Shown here: piece after piece, positions 54,001-57,973 of the stretch
How positions within the stretch are numbered: position 1 is the first letter of the stretch
Layout: every line of letters starts with the position of its first letter
DNA from: Nemertoderma westbladi
Taxonomy: Eukaryota; Xenacoelomorpha; Nemertodermatida; Nemertodermatidae
Reading direction: 5' to 3'
Length of the DNA stretch: 57,973 bases
Assembly (NCBI GenBank): GCA_032718475.1
Contig: JAUCBJ010007984.1
Location: 1 to 57,973 of the forward strand
Position numbers and translations under genes: made by a program
Notes under the pieces: generated by a model
What the model was told of the DNA's origin: nothing
Database searches by the model: none
Seen by the model: the letters and a program-made list of their open reading frames with translations, nothing else

Positions 54001-54576
54001 TTTTTTAACAGCAATAAGCTCTGACCACTAGTGGTCTTCTAATAATTGAAAGAAAGCCTCGAAACGCGGTAAATTCAAATTGTTGAACCAGTTGATATGC
54101 GGAAGTTAAATAGTGAGATCTGAGTTATCTGGATGTGACAGTCTGACAGTGTGAAGCTAAGCATGGACTAACTGACTAAGGCAGTAAGGTAACGGATACC
54201 GGATGCCGGACGTGAAGTTAAGAATCCAAGAACACCAGGTGCCTCTATACCGGCTGACCGGTCGCGCGGTCGGTACCCAATTCCGGACTGAATAGGCCTA
54301 TTGCAGTATTATACAGTTAAATTTATATAGACCTACTTGAATTGAATTGATTTGATTTAATGACACATCAGTTAAAATTTCCACATACAAGAAATATCAC
54401 CGGTACATAGGGCAATAAAATGCACTCAGCCGTGCATGAGGCACCACAGAGTAACTTGCTACTTACTGACTTACAGACTTAGGCCTATACAGTTTTGCAG
54501 TTACCGGTACAGATACAGAGATACATATATTATATAATCTTACTTATGGTACTAGGCATACCACTTACCGACCGAT
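54001..54576. other. upstream region of HPS3
   Basis: No TATA box at a convincing position. Rich in 'accgg' words and aggcct. A short upstream ORF starts at 54546 and overlaps the HPS3 start out of frame. Confidence 0.4.
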
Positions 54577-54593
54577 ATGGTTCGCGTTTTTAA
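54546..54593 (+). promoter_or_regulatory. upstream ORF overlapping the HPS3 start
   Basis: ATG at 54546 opens a 15-codon frame that ends at TAA (54591-54593), past the HPS3 ATG at 54577 and in a different frame. If the mRNA leader includes it, it would dampen HPS3 translation. Its transcription start is unknown. Confidence 0.35.
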
Positions 54594-57093
54594 CTGCCAT
54601 AATTTCAAATCGCAACGTGTTGTTTGCCCCGAATTTGAGCCGTTATCAGTCTCTACGGCTGGTTCCCTGGTCTTTGTTGCCACTTCCAATTGTCGTGTCG
54701 AGGTTTACCGTTACCAAGACAACCAGGATGAGGTTCAGTTGTATCGCAATCTGCGAACGATCGCTCTCCCGGTTCGAATATATTACCAGGATCAATTGGA
54801 CTACATAGTGACGGTTGAAGCGGTAAAAAAGCGCCAGGCGCGCGCTTATAGCGTCCGGGTTTACTTTAACTGGCGAGTCGCCGACCTGAACGCTGCCACA
54901 TCGATCCGTCTCCCGGGGCAACGGGTTCTCGACCAACCGGTGGCCGAGGGGTCGACAACCCACTTCGCGATAGAACTAACTCCCCCTCGCTCGTCGCCCG
55001 GGGGCGGCCCGGTTATCCCGACCGTCGCAGTCTGCCGTCGCAACGGTACAGTCGCTCTCGCTTCCGCAACCAACGTCGTCATCTACTCCTTGGAACGCAG
55101 CCCCACTTCCGGCGACCTCGACTTCGTTAAAGCCTACACGCTGAAGTTTTCCTTCGCTATAAAGAAGATGGTGATTATGGAGAACCTCGTGGCTGTCCGT
55201 TCGTCCGAGGAGCTGCACGTTGTTTGTCTCGCTGTTGCCAAGACGTCGAGTTCCCCTAAACGGCGCCAGTCGGAGTTCCTCCTGGTGGGTTCGGGAGAGT
55301 TCGGACAGGAGCGTGTGGTCTCCTCCGTGGAGGCGGTCTCCTCGCCTCCGGGGTCGTCCGGTTCCTCCGACGATAAAACCATGGAGTTCGTTGTCGTCGA
55401 GGGCGACGAGTTCAACGACATGCGTTACCATGACGACGGGAAGAACCCCAAGGAGGTGCGTGGCCCCGCGCGTCACGTGATCGGCCATCCGGCCAGTGTG
55501 AACCTGCAGCACGAGGCCTTCCACGGGCGCGAGATCGGCCTTCAGACGCTCCTCTACAAACGGGTAGGCCCGGATGATTTCGGCAAGTTACGTCATCTTA
55601 ACTTCCTTCCGGTTTACAATCAATCCATCGAATCCGACGAGGTAATTAATTATATTAGTGCGATTAACTTAGTTACGTTTTCGAACAACTTACTGAGTGT
55701 CTGTTTGTTTATCGGCAGTCAGATTATGGGTCACATGTACGACCTTACTGGCCAGGTCACCCAGATCAGCGACTACCACTTCCCTATGAACACCGTCAAA
55801 GTTGTCTTCGATTCTTCCCTTTGCTACGGAGTCACCGGTAACGGAGTCGAAGTACAGACTAGTCGACACACCACGGTCGCCCTCTCCCTCGAGGATTCCA
55901 ACGACAATATGAACCAGACATGTCCGACGCCGCCCTCCTCCCAGCCCTGCATCCTCGGTCACCACAGCTTCATCGGGGTCTACGATATAGCGGTTAGTGA
56001 TTACGCTGTTGTGCTTCTCTGTAAGGCTAAAGATAGTAAAACCTCCTGGAGTGTCTACATAGTAGGCAAGGAGGATCCTGTGAAGCTCTACCATTCTCTG
56101 TGCGAGTTAGGTACGTGCATCGAGCAATCCTCACCACCCGCGTACCGCAACCTCCTTATTGAAGGTCATCTTTTACTGCGAACCGAGAACTTTATAAAAG
56201 GATATCGCGATGAAACAGTTCGACAGGCTTATTTGGATTCCTGCCGTTTATTGGGGCATTTCTACGCCAGTCACGAAAGTTCGGAACCGCATTACACCCT
56301 ACCGTATTACAACATGAGTCAGTTGACTATTGAAGAGATTGTAGCAGAATCTGCCGCGTTCAACAGGACTTACGTGGATGAGGCATCTTCCCCGATATCT
56401 TTAGGGAGTCCGGGGTTTATGTACTACCTCAATGTGGTTATTGTTGATAAAGATCGCGAGCAAGTTGTCACGGAAGAGACGGCCAATATTATAATTAAAC
56501 TGTTCGCGACGCGAGACCCCGTAAGCCTTCCACTAATCCTTCTGGATTCCTGGTTGGGTTCTTACGATGTTGACGCGACTGTAGAGGAACTCGACAAAGT
56601 TAAGGTGGACATCATCGACAGTCAGCTGAATACTCTTTTAATGGCCGAGGTTAAACTCCACGCCGCTAAAGGTGATTCTAATAAAGTTCTAAGTGTCATC
56701 GATAGTTTAATTGAAAGAACTACCGAGAATTCTCCGTGTAATTTATTCATTACCGGTGTTTGTCAGAGGCCGTCTTTACTGGTGCGAAACAAAGTCTGGA
56801 CGAAGTTAGCAGAAATTCTCATCTCCCACCGACCCAGTTTGCTTATAGATACTCTTTGGGAGTGCGCCCTCAGTAAACGGATCCCATTGGATGTCGCCAT
56901 AGAGACGTTGTCTTCTAATGCTATCAGTGAGAAGGAATATCTAACAATATTTCTAGAACGTTTAGTCCGTTGTGCTGCTACTGTTACTAAGCGGTTGGCT
57001 ATTCGGCCCAGCCAACTGCTGCAATTAATGCCGGGACGGTGTTCTGTACTTTTTGTTTTGCCAATTGTGCTACTTGATTACAGTACGCAGTAA
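54577..57093 (+). CDS. HPS3: HPS3-like BLOC-2 complex subunit (intronless)
   Basis: HPS3 with HPS5 and HPS6 forms BLOC-2, a cytosolic tether that directs endosomal carriers to lysosome-related organelles such as pigment granules. The start MVRVFNCHNFKSQRVV, the early YVNWR-like segment (VYFNWRVAD), the LPYYNMSQLTIEEIV block at about residue 575, the following GFMYYLNVVI, and the last 30 residues (LMPG...FVLPIVLLDYS) all align by memory with vertebrate HPS3. The N-terminal half should be a beta-propeller and the C-terminal half an alpha-solenoid. A Ser/Pro/Asp-rich insert lies at about 225-290. At 838 residues it is about 165 shorter than the human protein (about 1,004); the loss seems to fall within the C-terminal solenoid. 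The clathrin-box motif of human HPS3 (LLDFE) is not kept; the nearest match is DLDFV. The start has good Kozak context (G at -3 and +4). There is no intron, unlike the many-exon vertebrate gene. The 5' two-thirds is GC-rich, the rest AT-richer. Confidence 0.88.
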   Translation: MVRVFNCHNFKSQRVVCPEFEPLSVSTAGSLVFVATSNCRVEVYRYQDNQDEVQLYRNLRTIALPVRIYYQDQLDYIVTVEAVKKRQARAYSVRVYFNWRVADLNAATSIRLPGQRVLDQPVAEGSTTHFAIELTPPRSSPGGGPVIPTVAVCRRNGTVALASATNVVIYSLERSPTSGDLDFVKAYTLKFSFAIKKMVIMENLVAVRSSEELHVVCLAVAKTSSSPKRRQSEFLLVGSGEFGQERVVSSVEAVSSPPGSSGSSDDKTMEFVVVEGDEFNDMRYHDDGKNPKEVRGPARHVIGHPASVNLQHEAFHGREIGLQTLLYKRVGPDDFGKLRHLNFLPVYNQSIESDEVINYISAINLVTFSNNLLSVCLFIGSQIMGHMYDLTGQVTQISDYHFPMNTVKVVFDSSLCYGVTGNGVEVQTSRHTTVALSLEDSNDNMNQTCPTPPSSQPCILGHHSFIGVYDIAVSDYAVVLLCKAKDSKTSWSVYIVGKEDPVKLYHSLCELGTCIEQSSPPAYRNLLIEGHLLLRTENFIKGYRDETVRQAYLDSCRLLGHFYASHESSEPHYTLPYYNMSQLTIEEIVAESAAFNRTYVDEASSPISLGSPGFMYYLNVVIVDKDREQVVTEETANIIIKLFATRDPVSLPLILLDSWLGSYDVDATVEELDKVKVDIIDSQLNTLLMAEVKLHAAKGDSNKVLSVIDSLIERTTENSPCNLFITGVCQRPSLLVRNKVWTKLAEILISHRPSLLIDTLWECALSKRIPLDVAIETLSSNAISEKEYLTIFLERLVRCAATVTKRLAIRPSQLLQLMPGRCSVLFVLPIVLLDYSTQ

Positions 57094-57097
57094 TAAA
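57092..57097 (+). terminator. AATAAA polyadenylation signal overlapping the HPS3 stop codon
   Basis: The stop TAA (57091-57093) runs directly into AATAAA (57092-57097). If used, the mRNA would have a 3' UTR of only about 10-30 bases. Further AT-rich sequence follows, so a later signal may be used instead. Confidence 0.4.
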
Positions 57098-57875
57098 TTA
57101 TATCGAATTGATGTGTATATATTTTATTTAATTCTACATATTTATGCGATTTAACTGCTGCACCCCAAACGCTAACCGGAACCAATAGTGTAGTTGTAAA
57201 TAATTAATTAAGTAAATACTTGAATAATTAATTTGATATGATATGATATTATAATTTTATCCAAATCCAAAGTCAATCTGTTTTTCTGTTCTATATTCCC
57301 TTTACAACGAAACCGTCGCTATTTCACGATTGATTTCGTATTAACCTGTATTTCTGCACATCTGTGTCGGAAGACATAAGTAACTATTCCCCAGCGATAT
57401 GTTAATATTCATGAAAAGTTACGGATGTCCCGTCCCGGATGACCCTATCCCAGAACCAAATTACATATTTTTTATATTCCCAAGAGTCTTCTTATGATTG
57501 TCTCAGATGGATTATAGATCAAAACTTAAACATTTTGTAGTGTGGCAATATTCATTTTTGGGCACCACAAAATTTAGTACCTTGACACATTTAATATTTT
57601 ACATTTTATATTTAGCCTTAGAATGTACAATGCTTTGTTCAAGTGGACAGAATGCGGCACTACAAATGCAAAGAAATACCAGCTGTTAATATAAATACAC
57701 AAATGAACTAGCAGTTAACGAAAAAGGGGACGTTCATAAAGTACCTATGTCACGCAAATTTTCAGATAGGGGGGGAAACTCAACGCAATAAAAATTAATC
57801 CCTCTCCAGGGGAAATTCGGCGCAAATAACAGTGCTCTCAAAAATTACTCTCAAAAATATAACTGTAATCTGTTC
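57098..57875. other. 3' flank of HPS3, no gene seen
   Basis: AT-rich DNA. The 63-codon frame at 57498-57689 has no recognisable features. No poly-A tract marks a retrocopy end. Confidence 0.35.
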
Positions 57876-57973
57876 TATAGTGTTTAGTTTATTGTTTTGG
57901 TTAAAATACTGATTGGTGTCACTGTAACCTGCTCCTTTCCCTAAATTGAGAATTTAACATTGAGGCGGGATAT
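57876..57973 (+). repeat. dispersed unit of the 68-bp repeat at the window edge
   Basis: gtttattgttttggttaaaa, then 'actgtaacctgctcctttcc' and 'ctaaattgag', continuing off the window. It is a diverged copy of the array unit at 52.93 kb. Confidence 0.75.

Noticed and set aside
55640-55720. Possible intron inside HPS3 (gtaatt ... atcggcag)
   Set aside because: The segment stays in frame and aligns in spacing and pattern with the vertebrate protein (NLLSVCLF...), so it is coding.
54646-56094. Antisense ORFs of 95-182 codons under HPS3
   Set aside because: Shadow frames of the GC-rich coding strand.

Overview
This is nuclear DNA from an invertebrate animal: AT-rich, gene-poor and packed with repeats. 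It holds a eukaryotic cellular gene (an HPS3-type BLOC-2 subunit), spliced-exon structures, several animal-type non-LTR retrotransposon families, tRNA-derived SINE-like repeats, terminal-inverted-repeat elements and satellites. I see no bacterial features. The marine-invertebrate flavour is only an impression, and I cannot name the species from sequence alone.

Layout. 1-6 kb: two long intact ORFs, overlapping in +1 frame, encode an unrecognised gag-like product. It has a possible zinc cluster in ORF1 and three tandem zinc-knuckle-like clusters in ORF2; no polymerase lies nearby. 7.4-9.7 kb: a 2.3 kb element with 13-bp terminal inverted repeats (TIRs), TA target-site duplication (TSD) and a recurring internal motif. 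11.2-11.6 kb: tandem repeat carrying CTCF-like motifs. 12.3-14.7 kb: long foldback element. 15.7 kb: GC palindromic minisatellite. 16.7-18.4 kb: second TIR element with an internal satellite. 19.5-24 kb: a 14-bp minisatellite family, degenerate in one orientation at 20.2-21.4 kb and nearly pure (about 73 copies) in the other at 22.96-23.98 kb.

25-28.5 kb: LINE family 1 (frameshifted reverse transcriptase) whose 3' end and flank were duplicated in tandem. 28.7-31 kb: traces of spliced genes, best seen as two phase-compatible exons on the minus strand. 31.3-33.5 kb: a 5'-truncated family 2 LINE with a 30-bp TSD. 33.5-50 kb: LINE fragments of at least three families, hairpin MITE-like elements, a 0.7 kb dispersed duplication, a 38-bp satellite, SINE-like composites and poly-C/G tracts. 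51.4-53.6 kb: more CTCF-motif repeats and a 68-bp tandem array. 54.58-57.09 kb: an intact, intronless HPS3-like gene, the one confidently identified cellular gene.

Nothing shows the genes acting as one pathway. HPS3 serves lysosome-related organelle biogenesis; nearly everything else is mobile or repetitive DNA. The most unusual items are the gag-like ORF pair without pol, repeat-borne CTCF-like sites, satellite-bearing TIR elements, and the shortened intronless HPS3. All comparisons are by eye and memory; no search was run.
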